64,000 nucleotides of DNA from Clostridiales bacterium (GTDB lineage Bacteria; Bacillota; Clostridia; Lachnospirales; Lachnospiraceae), in contig JAGZJZ010000032.1 of the NCBI GenBank assembly GCA_018365455.1, positions 6,143 to 70,142 on the forward strand, read 5' to 3'. Under the pieces are notes generated by a model. It searched no databases, was not told the origin of the DNA, and saw only the letters and a list, made by a program, of their open reading frames with translations. The translations under genes were made by a program, and so were the position numbers. Shown one piece after another: positions 1 through 9,735 of the stretch (its first letter is position 1; each line of letters opens with the position of its first letter).

Positions 1-2
1 CC

Positions 3-227
3 AGAGCAGACTTTCCCCACGATAACTGGTGGAAAAAGGCAGTGCTTACCTTTTCCGATGGCAGTACAGTAGATCTGGATATGAAAAAAAGCGCGTTGCC
101 TCATATAAAAGACTTTGAGAAGAAGCAGATTAACTGGATTGAAATCAGTCAGTTAATTAAATCAAAAGAGCCATCGCCTTTTCCGGCGCTGACTCAGATG
201 GAAGTGTACGGAACGGACCTCTTATAA
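3..227 (+). CDS. C-terminal end of an unrecognised protein, cut by the window edge
   Basis: The frame is open from the first bases to a TAA at 225-227, so this is the 3' end of a longer gene. An internal GTG at 42 is unlikely to be the start, because sensible sequence (RADFPHDNWW) precedes it. About 74 residues are visible, with a Trp pair, the stretch FSDGS and a mixed charged tail. This is reminiscent of beta-sandwich C-terminal modules attached to carbohydrate-active enzymes, but I do not recognise the family. Its stop codon touches the end of the broken AraC fragment on the opposite strand. Confidence 0.5.
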   Translation, partial: RADFPHDNWWKKAVLTFSDGSTVDLDMKKSALPHIKDFEKKQINWIEISQLIKSKEPSPFPALTQMEVYGTDLL

Positions 228-592
228 TTGTCTGCCCGCTAAGGAAGATGGCGTCTTGCCGGTTTCATTTTTGAATACACTGGAAATACCTGGCATCTTC
301 ATAGCCGGCAGGCTGCGATGGATTTGATATCTGCAGCGATGTCTTTTTTCAGGAGCTGCTTCTCATGCTCCATACGAAGGTTGGTCATATATTGCAGCGG
401 CGAGATGCCGCTGTTTTTTTTGTAGATACGGTTAATATAAGAGAAAGTATAGCCAAAGCGTTCCGACAGGTCATTTAGGGATATTTTGCAGTTGAAATGG
501 TCTTCAATATACTTTTTCAGATTTTCATAGATGGATTATGCATTCAACTCCGGTGCATAATGATGGTACAATGGGGTGGACAATCCGGACAT
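222..592 (-). pseudogene. Degraded AraC-family regulator (C-terminal HTH remnant)
   Basis: Read on the minus strand, the frame encodes an AraC-type double helix-turn-helix: YENLKKYIEDHFNC, LSERFGYTFSYINRIYKKN and SPLQYMTNLRMEHEKQLL. It breaks just after SIAAC. Two other frames then carry the expected GYEDARYF and VFKNETGKTP pieces, so there is a frameshift near 300. An in-frame TAA at 536-538 also separates a short leader (MSGLSTPLY, ATG at 590-592) from the HTH. The usual 170-residue sensory domain is absent. This is a truncated, disrupted gene and almost certainly inactive. Confidence 0.85.
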
Positions 593-596
593 TTTA

Positions 597-624
597 TTGA
601 CTTTTGAAAAAATACGCTTATAAT
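597..624 (+). promoter_or_regulatory. Sigma-A-type promoter for the HD-domain gene
   Basis: TTGACT (597-602) and TATAAT (619-624) are separated by 16 bases, 41 bases upstream of the HD-domain start codon. A strong AAGGAGG ribosome site follows at about 651. Confidence 0.6.
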
Positions 625-664
625 TACTACTAAATATTCTTTTATATTATAAGGAGGAAAACAA

Positions 665-1246
665 ATGAACACGAAAGTTACCAGGGAAGAAGCGCTGGCA
701 TTATTAAAGAAATATAACCAGGAACTATTTCATATGATACATGCTCTTACGGTAGAAAGCGTGATGAGGTGGTATGCCCGGGAACTGGGGTATGGAGACG
801 AGGCAGATTTCTGGGGCATGGCGGGATTGCTGCATGACGTTGATTTTGAAAAATATCCGGAAGAACATTGTATACAGGCACCGAATTTATTAAAGGAAAT
901 TGGGGCTGAGGATGAACTGATTCATGCAGTATGCAGCCATGGTTATGGGATTACGGTGGATGTGGAACCGGTACATGAGATGGAAAAGGTGTTATTTGCA
1001 GCGGATGAACTCACCGGGCTGATCGGCGCAGCAGCACGAATGCGCCCCTCAAAAAGTGTTATGGATATGGAAGTATCCAGCTTGAAAAAGAAGTTTAAAG
1101 ACAAAAAATTTGCTGCGGGCTGTTCCAGGGATATTATCCGGACGGGAGCAGAGCGGCTGGGCTGGGATCTGGATGTGCTATTTGAAAAGACAATTCTGGC
1201 AATGCGGGAATTTGAAAAAGAAGATCACGAAAAGGATCTGATTTAA
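665..1246 (+). CDS. HD-domain protein (HDIG-type phosphohydrolase-like)
   Basis: This 193-residue soluble protein has an HD metal-binding core: His26 in MIHALTVESVMRW, the paired His57-Asp58 in AGLLHDVDFEKYP, and a later His in CSHGYG. HD proteins are metal-dependent phosphohydrolases acting on nucleotides or second messengers. The substrate of this single-domain group is unknown. The start is supported by AAGGAGG five bases upstream of the ATG and by a good promoter. The MATE gene follows after 86 bases and may be co-transcribed. Family assignment is firm; no specific function can be given. Confidence 0.85.
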   Translation: MNTKVTREEALALLKKYNQELFHMIHALTVESVMRWYARELGYGDEADFWGMAGLLHDVDFEKYPEEHCIQAPNLLKEIGAEDELIHAVCSHGYGITVDVEPVHEMEKVLFAADELTGLIGAAARMRPSKSVMDMEVSSLKKKFKDKKFAAGCSRDIIRTGAERLGWDLDVLFEKTILAMREFEKEDHEKDLI

Positions 1247-1332
1247 TCTCACAGGACAGCGAAAAGGTTCTGGCGTATGAAAAGAGGAGAGGCAATATTA
1301 CAGGAGGGACTGTAATAGGAAAAGGTATAAAA

Positions 1333-2730
1333 ATGAAACAGACTTTACAAAAGAAAGAAAATCCTCTGGGTTATATGCCCATCGGGAAATTATTAGGAAA
1401 ATTTGCATTGCCGGCGGTTATTTCCATGCTGGTAAATGCCCTTTATAACATCGTGGACCAAATCTTTATCGGACAGGGTGTGGGCTATCTGGGAAATGCT
1501 GCAACTACGATTGCATTTCCGGTTGTTACGATCATTTTGGCAGCGGCTACCCTTTTGGGGGCAGGTGGAAGTGCATTTGCGGCAATTAAGCTGGGAGAAA
1601 AAAAGGAAGAAAAAGCAGAGCAGGCTCTTGGCAATGTCTTTATCCTGCTGGCAGGGATTGGCATCCTGGTTGCGGTTCTGGGAATGATATTTCTGGACCC
1701 GCTGCTGAAAGTATTTGGTGCTACTGAAAATACCATGGGCTATGCGAGGGAATACACGTCGATTATACTGTTAGGAGCACCCTTTAACATGCTTGGCATT
1801 GGTCTTTCCAATATGGCGAGAACGGACGGGAATCCATCCCTGTCCATGTACAGTATCGTCATTGGTGCGATATTAAATACCATACTGGACCCTATTTATA
1901 TATTTGTATTCCACTGGGGAGTTACCGGCGCAGCAATTGCAACGATTACATCCCAGATATTATCAGCCGTGGTGCTGTTTATCTATTTTGTAAGACGAAG
2001 CAATATGCGTCTTCGGGTTTGCAACTTTAAGTTAAACGGCTATATCTGCCGGAATATGCTCGTTTTGGGAATCTCCAGCGGAATCACCCAGATTGCTGCC
2101 ACGATCCTTCAGGTTGTACTTAACAATTCCCTGATTTATTACGGAGATCAAACCAGTGTGGGAGGAGATGTGGCGCTTAGTGCCATGGGAATTGTTTCCA
2201 AGGTAGCTATGATTCTGGTGTCCATCTGTATCGGCATCGGTATTGGCTCCCAGCCGATTCTGGGATTTAACAAAGGGGCGAATAAACCAAAGAGAATACG
2301 TAAAACGTACCTATGCGCCATCGGGGCGGCAACGGCAGTATCAGTGGTTGGCTGGCTGGCATGTCAATTGTTTCCCAATGAGATTTTAATGTTGTTTGGA
2401 ACTTCGGATGCCAACTTTACTAATTTTGCAGTGAAATGTACCAGAATCTATATGCTTGGCATATTCACCGCAGGTTTTCAGGTAGTCTCCACCAGTTACT
2501 TCCAGTCCACAGGACAGCCCATGAAGGCATCCATCCTGTCCATGCTGCGTCAATTAATTTTACTGATACCCTTTATTCTGATTATGCCAATGTTTTTCGG
2601 GTTAGACGGCATTTTAATAGCAGGCCCTATGGCGGATATTATTTCCGCTCTGATTGTTGCAGTATTTGCAGTCCATGAACTGAAGAAATTGTCAAAAAGC
2701 TGTAAAGCATCAGAAAGTACCATTGCATAA
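1333..2730 (+). CDS. MATE family multidrug/organic cation exporter
   Basis: At 465 residues this is the usual MATE length, with about twelve hydrophobic segments in two homologous halves (roughly 15-230 and 235-455). The first helix has the typical LGKFALPAVISMLVNALYNIVD-like opening, followed by FIGQGVG. MATE proteins export cationic drugs or metabolites in exchange for Na+ or H+. It resembles the MepA/NorM-type Firmicute group; the substrate is unknown. It ends immediately before a strong bidirectional terminator shared with the convergent glycosyltransferase gene. Confidence 0.9.
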   Translation: MKQTLQKKENPLGYMPIGKLLGKFALPAVISMLVNALYNIVDQIFIGQGVGYLGNAATTIAFPVVTIILAAATLLGAGGSAFAAIKLGEKKEEKAEQALGNVFILLAGIGILVAVLGMIFLDPLLKVFGATENTMGYAREYTSIILLGAPFNMLGIGLSNMARTDGNPSLSMYSIVIGAILNTILDPIYIFVFHWGVTGAAIATITSQILSAVVLFIYFVRRSNMRLRVCNFKLNGYICRNMLVLGISSGITQIAATILQVVLNNSLIYYGDQTSVGGDVALSAMGIVSKVAMILVSICIGIGIGSQPILGFNKGANKPKRIRKTYLCAIGAATAVSVVGWLACQLFPNEILMLFGTSDANFTNFAVKCTRIYMLGIFTAGFQVVSTSYFQSTGQPMKASILSMLRQLILLIPFILIMPMFFGLDGILIAGPMADIISALIVAVFAVHELKKLSKSCKASESTIA

Positions 2731-2760
2731 CAAAAAGCACCTTTCGGGGTGCTTTTTGTT
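2729..2760. terminator. Bidirectional rho-independent terminator
   Basis: AACAAAAAGCACC and GGTGCTTTTTGTT form a 13-bp perfect stem around a short loop, with A/T runs on both sides. It lies between the convergent MATE and glycosyltransferase genes and even covers both stop codons. Confidence 0.9.
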
Positions 2761-4642
2761 ATGATTCCAGATAATGCATCTTTTTTTCCACATTAAAACT
2801 GGGCTGCAGATGTTCTACATATATGCCGACGATTGCCCGCTTCTGGTTCAGATTCAGCCAGTCATATTTAAAAAGCCCCTGATTGCCGGACATTTTCAGC
2901 GTACCATCCAGCGTTACATCCAGTTCCTGGTACTGCATCCGTATCCTTACTTTAGTAAAATACAGAGGAGCCTGCACATGGATGTACATTCCGGATTCCA
3001 AAAAGCTCATAACTTCGCCCGGATAGCTCTCTGTCTCTGTTTCCACCGTGATCTTATGTCCGCTTTTTACCGTTGCATAATTGCTTCGCGGTATGTTTCC
3101 GATATGGTAGGCAACCCGGATACAGATCACAACGCCCATAAAATTATAGATACTCCACACCAGATTGACCAGAAAGGGGATCAGGGCGATATATCCCAGG
3201 TGGAGGAAAATAGCTCCTGTAATCCAGGAGAACAGCGTGATTGCAGCGATTACCATATGGGGCAGGATTACCTGTGCCTGAAAATGGGAACGGTCATCCC
3301 GCATTTCTTTGGGGGTGACGGCAAAATTCAGGCTTGCGCTGAAGAATTCCCGTAAAACGGAGAGACACATATGGGGTGCCATTGCTATTTCATAATAATG
3401 AGCCCACTTCAGACTTCTGGTATTGGAAATCATAGCATAAAAGGAGGTCATCTGACCGATAAAAAACGGCACGAAAAAGGTCAGGATACCCACAAGGTCC
3501 GCCTGCATTGCCAGCTTGGTTGTAAGGAGGAACCAAATCGGGCAAAAGGTAAAGATCATTTTAGAGAATCCGGTATACCAGTAAATATCCCCGCCCAGAT
3601 AAGCCAGCTTCTGCCACCTATTCAGTCCTTTCATACGTAAAGGATGGTATTCTCTGGAAGTCTGGATGTTGCCCCTGCACCACCGGTCACGCTGGATGAC
3701 CAGGTCGGTATAAGTGGATGCCGTAAGTCCCAGAACCAGCACTTCATTAATGAAGACAGACTGATAGCCTGCAGCCTGTAAAAGCATGCCCACTGCCATA
3801 TCTTCCGTAATGGTATTGGTTGGGTACATTCCGATTTCCATGACGCTTTTCCTGCGAAAGACTGCGTTTGTTCCTACGTGGAGGACTGCACCCACGGCTG
3901 CTCTGGATTCCTGGATTTCGCGCATGAAAAAATCCTGTTCATTTGGGATTTCCCTGCCCAGGTTGCGCTGATACATGTCCTTGTTGTAGTAGACCTGGGG
4001 AGTCTGTACAAAGGCAGTGTCCTCATCAGAAAAGTAGCCAACGGTATGCTTTAGAAAGTTTTTGGAACAGATCATATCGGCATCCAGTACGGCAAACAGC
4101 TCTCCGGTGGAATGGCGGAGGGCATTGTTCAGGTTCCCGGCCTTTGCACCTTCGTTAGAGCCTCTGGTCATGTAATTCACCCCGCAGCGTGCCGCCAGCC
4201 TTTTCATATACCTGCGCTGACCGTCATCGCAGATATAAATATTTAATTTATCCCTGGGATAATCCAGATTAAGGGCAGCCAGAACGGTGGTTTCTACCAG
4301 ATCCTCCCCTTCATTATAGGTACAGATAAAGATATCCACGGTAGGGATATGGCCGCTAAAGTCTGCCAGGGTCTTTTTCTTCAGTCTGTATTTCCTGCTT
4401 AGCAATAGCTGGGATAACAGAAACTGTGCGATTCCCAGAAGCTCTCCTCCAAGAAGCAGGACACCCAGGAACAGTTCCAAAATACTGGCGGTGGGTATTA
4501 CGGTCACTCTCCAGATGATATAGACAGAAGTAATCAAAATATTCCACCGGACTAATATTCCGGTGCTGCATCTGTTTCGTTTTACAAGATTGGAAATAAG
4601 TATAGAGCCGCCAACAGCAGCAAGGAAATATAGGAATCCCAT
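2759..4642 (-). CDS. Membrane glycosyltransferase family 2, cellulose-synthase-like
   Basis: This 627-residue protein has two or three N-terminal membrane helices, a cytosolic GT2 domain (about 95-340) and a further set of membrane helices (about 345-545). The processive-synthase signature is complete: CDDG (Asp139-140), DAD (187-189), TED (279-281) and QRDRW (317-321). These are the residues that bind UDP-sugar, metal and acceptor. The last ~85 residues sit where BcsA carries its c-di-GMP-binding PilZ domain and look like a beta-rich PilZ-like fold, but I see no RxxxR motif. No bcsB or other synthase partners are adjacent. It probably makes or extrudes a beta-linked exopolysaccharide; the polymer is unknown. 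GAGGTG upstream supports the ATG at 4642. Confidence 0.85.
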   Translation of the reverse strand: MGFLYFLAAVGGSILISNLVKRNRCSTGILVRWNILITSVYIIWRVTVIPTASILELFLGVLLLGGELLGIAQFLLSQLLLSRKYRLKKKTLADFSGHIPTVDIFICTYNEGEDLVETTVLAALNLDYPRDKLNIYICDDGQRRYMKRLAARCGVNYMTRGSNEGAKAGNLNNALRHSTGELFAVLDADMICSKNFLKHTVGYFSDEDTAFVQTPQVYYNKDMYQRNLGREIPNEQDFFMREIQESRAAVGAVLHVGTNAVFRRKSVMEIGMYPTNTITEDMAVGMLLQAAGYQSVFINEVLVLGLTASTYTDLVIQRDRWCRGNIQTSREYHPLRMKGLNRWQKLAYLGGDIYWYTGFSKMIFTFCPIWFLLTTKLAMQADLVGILTFFVPFFIGQMTSFYAMISNTRSLKWAHYYEIAMAPHMCLSVLREFFSASLNFAVTPKEMRDDRSHFQAQVILPHMVIAAITLFSWITGAIFLHLGYIALIPFLVNLVWSIYNFMGVVICIRVAYHIGNIPRSNYATVKSGHKITVETETESYPGEVMSFLESGMYIHVQAPLYFTKVRIRMQYQELDVTLDGTLKMSGNQGLFKYDWLNLNQKRAIVGIYVEHLQPSFNVEKKMHYLES

Positions 4643-4910
4643 TTATTTATGCACCTCGTCTGTTTTACTGATATGTTGCATTCCAATCTGCCCATTTAAA
4701 ATCGCCTTCGGCGAGAGGCAGATTCCCGGAAACCATTTCTTTATTGTCCCATACCGTGCTGCAAAGTGCACGGCATGCTCTGAAAAGGAATGATGGTATC
4801 TTATAGTATTTCAATGTTTCACCATTTATATGTACAAATAGTACAAGTCTATGGTAGAATATTCCTCATAAGACTAATGGAACATTTATAACAGGAAACG
4901 GGGAGTATCA

Positions 4911-6718
4911 GTGAAAATCTTACACAGAGCAGTAAAATGGTTTGGATCACAGGGGATTGCCAAGAAAATTCTGATTGTTCTTTTGGTGGTTTCCATTATA
5001 CCAATTTTATGTATACAGTTCATTTCTTTCAAAATCAGTACGTCAACTATTAAGGCGCAGACTGGGGAACTGATACTGGCAAATCTGGAACAATCGGCAA
5101 ACAGTGTGGAAAGCTTTCTGGAAACTTATGATAAGTTAATTATGAATATATACACCGACAGTGACTATGTAACGTATCTCAAGCCAATCAATACCTGGGA
5201 CTCCGGGGAATTTTATGCGGCAAAGCACGAACTGGTGAACCGTCTGCAGAACATCTCTTATGTCAATCCCGATATTCTGGGGATAGCAATTGTCGGCGTA
5301 TATGGGGATACGGTCTTTTATGACAGTGTTACGTCATCGGGGAATGAAAACTTCTGTTTTGATGACGATAAAATGCGCTACAGCCCTCTGTTCCAGGAAT
5401 CCATGGAGAAAAAGCACACGATTTATTCCAAAACCTATCATAAGATGGATTCGGAATACGGCGAAAAATACTATCTGTATATAGCGCATCAGCTAACGGA
5501 TTTTAACAGCTATGGCGAAGGTCCCATAGGAAGCATCATGATCTGCGTAGATGAAACAGCTTTCGGTGAGGTGTATGCACAGGGAAACCATTCAGAGTCA
5601 AATGTAACTTTTGTGGTGAATCGAGATGGTGATATCATATCTTATCCGGATAAATCCTATGTGGGGACAAATATTTTTGAGGATGGAAAAGATGAGGAAA
5701 ATATTGGTCAGGCTGCAAAAGAATATATTCAGAAAATGAAATATAAATCTAAAAAGAAGCTGGAGGTGAATTATAAAAGTATCCGTGACGGTGAATTTTA
5801 CATTATTAATGTCCAGGACTTGAATTATACGTTATCCAATGTCTGGTATATCTCCGTTTTGATTATTTTAATCGGGCTTTTAGTAGGGATACTGTGTATG
5901 CTCATTGCCATTTCATTTTCGGAAATGACGGACAAATCCGTGAAAAAAATTCTGCATGGTATGAATAAGGTTTATAAAGGAAATCTGGATGTACGAATAG
6001 AAATGGAAGGAAATGATGAATTTGCCCAGATTTCCGATCACTTTAATGACATGATCCAGAAGATTAAGAAGTCCAATGCTATGGAGAGGGAAGCAATTGT
6101 GCGGGAAAAAAATGCGGAGATTAAATCCCTGGAGGCACAGATCAATCCCCATTTCTTATATAATACCCTGGATACCATCAACTGGATGGCAATTGCCCAT
6201 GAGGAATTTACCATCAGCCGTATGCTCACAAGCCTTGCGGTGATATTGCGCTACAGCGTCCATAAAAGCAATGAGATCGTAAAACTGAGCAGTGAACTGG
6301 AATATTTAAAGAAATATGTCTATTTGCAGCAGCAGCGGTTTGACTATTCCTTTCAGTGTATTCTTCATGTGGAAGAAGAGGTACTGGATTGTAAAATACA
6401 TAAGCTTTTGATACAGCCGCTGATTGAAAATACAATTGTTCATGGATTCCCGGGAAATACGGGATTTGATGAAATCAATCTTAGGATTCACAGGATTGAT
6501 GATACGAATATAGAAATTGTGGTAGAAGACAATGGAAAAGGCATGGATCCGGAACTTGCAGAATTCTTTAATCAATTTGACTATAGCAAAGAGAGAATAG
6601 AATCCAGCATCGGGGTCCGTAATGTAATTACCAGAGTGAAACTCTATTACGGAGAATCAGGACATTTTCATGTTGTTTCCAGTGAAAATGGTACTGCGGT
6701 AACCATAACAATTCCATA
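4911..6718 (+). CDS. YesM-type sensor histidine kinase
   Basis: The coding frame runs on to a TAG at 6723-6725; the entry is drawn to where the next possible start begins. This 604-residue membrane sensor has TM1 at about 19-41, a ~265-residue extracellular dCache-like sensing region, and TM2 at about 310-335. A HAMP linker, a His_kinase domain with phospho-acceptor His414 in INPHFLYNTL, and a HATPase domain (IENTIVHGF N-box, VEDNGKGM G1 box) follow. This LytS/YesM class usually controls carbohydrate genes with YesN-type regulators. The start is GTG at 4911, with GGGGAG ahead of it. It overlaps or abuts the response regulator gene and forms one operon with the solute-binding protein downstream. 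Confidence 0.93.
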
Positions 6719-6738
6719 TGAGTAGGGAGGATGAGATT

Positions 6739-8262
6739 ATGCGTATTATAGTTGTGGAAGATGAACCCAATACAAGAGAAGGGCTGATTGGGATCATCAA
6801 ACGGTATACCGAACATGAAATAATTTATACGGCGGTAAATGGCAAAGACGGACTGGAAAATATCAGAGCGCTTAAGCCGGATCTGGTTATAACAGATATT
6901 AAGATGCCGGTAATGGACGGTCTTACCATGCTTCAGACGCTGCATGACGAAGGTGAAGAGTTTCAGTCATTGCTTTTAACCGGCTATTCCGAGTTTGAAT
7001 ATGCCAGAAAGGCTCTGAAACTTAGTGTGACTGAATACATTTTAAAACCACTGGATATCGAAGATTTTTTGAAACTGCTGAAAAAAGTGGATAATAAAAT
7101 TGAAAAAACGAAGATTGAAAGGGTTTCGCCCAGCCAGCTTTTGTGGAGTTACCTCACCGGTACGGAGGAAGAAAAGCAAAAAATTCTGCCGGTTATAGAG
7201 GAGTCCATACAGGTTAATAAAAAAGTGCAGATTTCACTATTCCTGGTGAAGTGCAGCAGTGTGGTAAGAGAGAGTACCACAGAAATGATGGAAGAGACGA
7301 ATTCTGTACTGGATGCCATGTGCATGGAAAACTACTTCGTGGTATTTCTGTCCCAGGACGTGGGGTTTCTTGTCATTGTGCTGGATACCGAGCGGAACCG
7401 CAGCTTAAAGCGGATGTTCCAGATGCGTGTACTGGAGAGAATCGGTAAAATTTCCAAATGCTTTTGCAGCTATACGACTGCATATGGCGTTACAGGGCTG
7501 GATGAAAAGGTTTTGCATTTGAAGGATCTGATGAGGCATGCATTTTCATTTCCCTCCGGCACTATTCTGGATGATGAACTGCTGGAAGGATTTGAGTATG
7601 AAAATATTGAATATCCCGATTCTCTGGAACGTGCCGTTTGCCGGGAGATGCGCAGCGGGAAAGCGGAGCGTATACAGGAACTGGGGGAACAGTTTAAAAA
7701 AGAGGTGATTGAAAGCAAGGGGCATCCTGATTGTATCCGGGAGTTTACAGTGCGTTTTACGGCAGGCCTTCTTCGTGTGGTGAATGAACTGAAAGAGAAC
7801 CTGGAAAAAGAAAACGGGATTCAGTATATTGTGGGAAATATGGCAAAAAGTAATTCCAGGGAACAGCTGGAACATCAGTTTGACAAGGTAATGAAGACGC
7901 TGACTTTAAGTGAAGATGATATCTCTGGTCTTACTGAAAACGGAATGATTCTCAATGTGATTTCCTTTATCAGAGAGAATTACGCCAGGGATATAACCTT
8001 GACCGAAACGGCGGTAATGTGCGGTGTCAGCCCCGAGTATCTAAGCAAGATCTTTTACCGGGAGATGAATATAAATTTTGTTGCATTTTTGCAGAATTTC
8101 CGCATCAGTATGGCGAAGAGGCTGTTAAGCCTTGGAAAATGTAAAATTGGGGAAGTGTCAGAAGCAGTAGGCTTTCATGACCAGAAGTATTTCGTGAAAG
8201 TGTTTAAAAAAATATGCGGTGTTACACCATCCGATTATAAAAAGGAGATGAACAGCCAATGA
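6739..8262 (+). CDS. YesN-type response regulator, AraC output domain
   Basis: The 507-residue regulator has an N-terminal receiver domain (1-120, MRIIVVEDEP; phospho-acceptor Asp53 in LVITDIKMP; Lys in YILKPLD). A long poorly conserved middle region follows, then a C-terminal AraC double helix-turn-helix (about 405-505, with MCGVSPEYLSKIFYREM and VGFHDQKYFVKVFKK). I prefer the ATG at 6739, because AGGGAGG lies just upstream and MRIIVVEDE is the canonical receiver start. An in-frame ATG at 6718 inside the kinase gene would add seven residues. It is likely phosphorylated by the adjacent kinase and likely to activate the mannoside transport and mannosidase genes downstream. Confidence 0.93.
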   Translation: MRIIVVEDEPNTREGLIGIIKRYTEHEIIYTAVNGKDGLENIRALKPDLVITDIKMPVMDGLTMLQTLHDEGEEFQSLLLTGYSEFEYARKALKLSVTEYILKPLDIEDFLKLLKKVDNKIEKTKIERVSPSQLLWSYLTGTEEEKQKILPVIEESIQVNKKVQISLFLVKCSSVVRESTTEMMEETNSVLDAMCMENYFVVFLSQDVGFLVIVLDTERNRSLKRMFQMRVLERIGKISKCFCSYTTAYGVTGLDEKVLHLKDLMRHAFSFPSGTILDDELLEGFEYENIEYPDSLERAVCREMRSGKAERIQELGEQFKKEVIESKGHPDCIREFTVRFTAGLLRVVNELKENLEKENGIQYIVGNMAKSNSREQLEHQFDKVMKTLTLSEDDISGLTENGMILNVISFIRENYARDITLTETAVMCGVSPEYLSKIFYREMNINFVAFLQNFRISMAKRLLSLGKCKIGEVSEAVGFHDQKYFVKVFKKICGVTPSDYKKEMNSQ

Positions 8263-9509
8263 AGCTGAGACGGCTATTGGGCGGTGCGGCGGCTTGTGTC
8301 CTGGTAATGCTGATTATTACTTATATCGGGTTTTCTTCCAAGAATAATAAAGTGATACAAAAGGTTACGAACGATGAGCAGATTATCCGGATTATGGCGC
8401 CTGACGAAGGAAGTGTACATAAACAGGCTCTGGAAGAGACGGCGCGGAATTATTCCGCAATCAGAGGAAATAAACAAGTAGAAATCCAGTTTATTTCCCA
8501 GGAGAATTTCCAAAAGGAAATCTGTATGAGAACGGATGAAGGTACCAATACAGACCTGATTATCTGTGAAAATACCATGATGCCATCCTTAATTGACATG
8601 GGCATATTGGAAGATTTGACCGCTTATATAAAGGGGAATGTAAAATCCAGGTACTGGCAGAATCTCTGGACCAATGCCATCAGCGACGGGAAATATTATG
8701 GGGTGCCGTTTACAAGTGATCCTTATGTAGTCTTCTACAACAAAGACCTGATGAAAAAAGAGAAACAGGAAGTGCCCGATACCTGGGATGAACTGCTGAG
8801 TGTATGTGACCGTATCAAAGGCCTGGGAAACTACGGATTTGGTTTCGCAGCAAAACAGCCGGAGGAAGTGACTGCTTTCTTTATGCAGATGCTGTATTCC
8901 TGCGGCGGCTCACTTCGGGAAGTGAATGGCAATGCAGGAAATCAGGTATTCCAATTATTGCTTCAGTTAAAAAACAGAAAGCAGATATCACCGGATACCA
9001 TGAACTGGAGCCAGTCAGACCTTGCCCATGAATTTGCAAAAGGGCATATCGCAATGATGGCTGGGAATGCCAGTATGGCTTCCATTCTTCGGACCACCCG
9101 CCTGGGATTTGAGGTTGGCGTGACAGGGATGCCATCCGGGAAAAAAGAAGCGTATCTGCTGCACGGGAAGAACATCGGAATTACGAAATCCGGGGATATC
9201 CAGGAAGCAAAGAAGTTCTTGGATTATATCCGGGAACCGGATGTTGCAAATTTTCTTACGAAAGAGATGGATACCGTTCCGGTTCTGGTTGAAGGAGAGT
9301 ACAAAAAGAAAAAAATAGGCCCTGATCAGGCTCTGGTGTCGGATTATATGAAAAACGGTGTTACAAAAGGTGCATATGATTCCTGGTTTGATATCTCAGG
9401 TGCTGTGGCAAACGGCATTTATGATATTTTGCACGAACGCACCGTAAGCATAAAGAATATCGGTGACACCATGCAGGACAAAGTTCGTGTGGCGCTTATT
9501 GATAAATAG
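8259..9509 (+). CDS. Membrane-anchored sugar-binding protein of the sensor operon
   Basis: This 416-residue protein has the fold pattern of family 1 sugar-binding proteins (VPFTSDPYVVFYNKDLM, PDTWDEL). Its N-terminal hydrophobic helix (about 8-25) has no lipobox Cys, so it should stay anchored by an uncleaved helix or be secreted, not lipidated. Its ATG overlaps the regulator stop (ATGA), which argues strict co-expression with the two-component pair, while a separate lipoprotein binding protein serves the transporter. By analogy with the XylFII-LytS-YesN triad of clostridia, it may present ligand to the kinase. That role is inference; the binding-protein fold is well supported. Confidence 0.85.
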   Translation: MKLRRLLGGAAACVLVMLIITYIGFSSKNNKVIQKVTNDEQIIRIMAPDEGSVHKQALEETARNYSAIRGNKQVEIQFISQENFQKEICMRTDEGTNTDLIICENTMMPSLIDMGILEDLTAYIKGNVKSRYWQNLWTNAISDGKYYGVPFTSDPYVVFYNKDLMKKEKQEVPDTWDELLSVCDRIKGLGNYGFGFAAKQPEEVTAFFMQMLYSCGGSLREVNGNAGNQVFQLLLQLKNRKQISPDTMNWSQSDLAHEFAKGHIAMMAGNASMASILRTTRLGFEVGVTGMPSGKKEAYLLHGKNIGITKSGDIQEAKKFLDYIREPDVANFLTKEMDTVPVLVEGEYKKKKIGPDQALVSDYMKNGVTKGAYDSWFDISGAVANGIYDILHERTVSIKNIGDTMQDKVRVALIDK

Positions 9510-9537
9510 GATAATTTACAGATGATAATAAAGGAAA

Positions 9538-9583
9538 ATGTTGTGAAAGTGTATAGTGTAAAATGCCTTCACAACATTTTTTT
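9538..9583 (+). terminator. Rho-independent terminator after the sensor operon
   Basis: ATGTTGTGAA (9538-9547) pairs perfectly with TTCACAACAT (9568-9577), followed by a T run. It separates the sensor operon from the transport operon. Confidence 0.8.
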
Positions 9584-9610
9584 GACAAAAAATGAGTAAA
9601 AAAGTATAGG
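9582..9610 (+). promoter_or_regulatory. Candidate promoter of the mannoside transport operon
   Basis: TTGACA (9582-9587) and TATAGG (9605-9610) are 17 bases apart, directly after the terminator and 126 bases before the binding-protein start. The imperfect -10 box would fit an activator-dependent promoter. The 125-base leader holds no other evident gene. Confidence 0.5.
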
Positions 9611-9735
9611 GAAAGGTTAAAAATGTACCCCTTTTTCAAAAATGTGGAATTTTCAAATTGAAATTGGGATGATAATATATAGACAGCTTAAGAAAAGCGG
9701 GAAATGAAAAAGTAAAGAAAAAGGAGCGATGAAGT

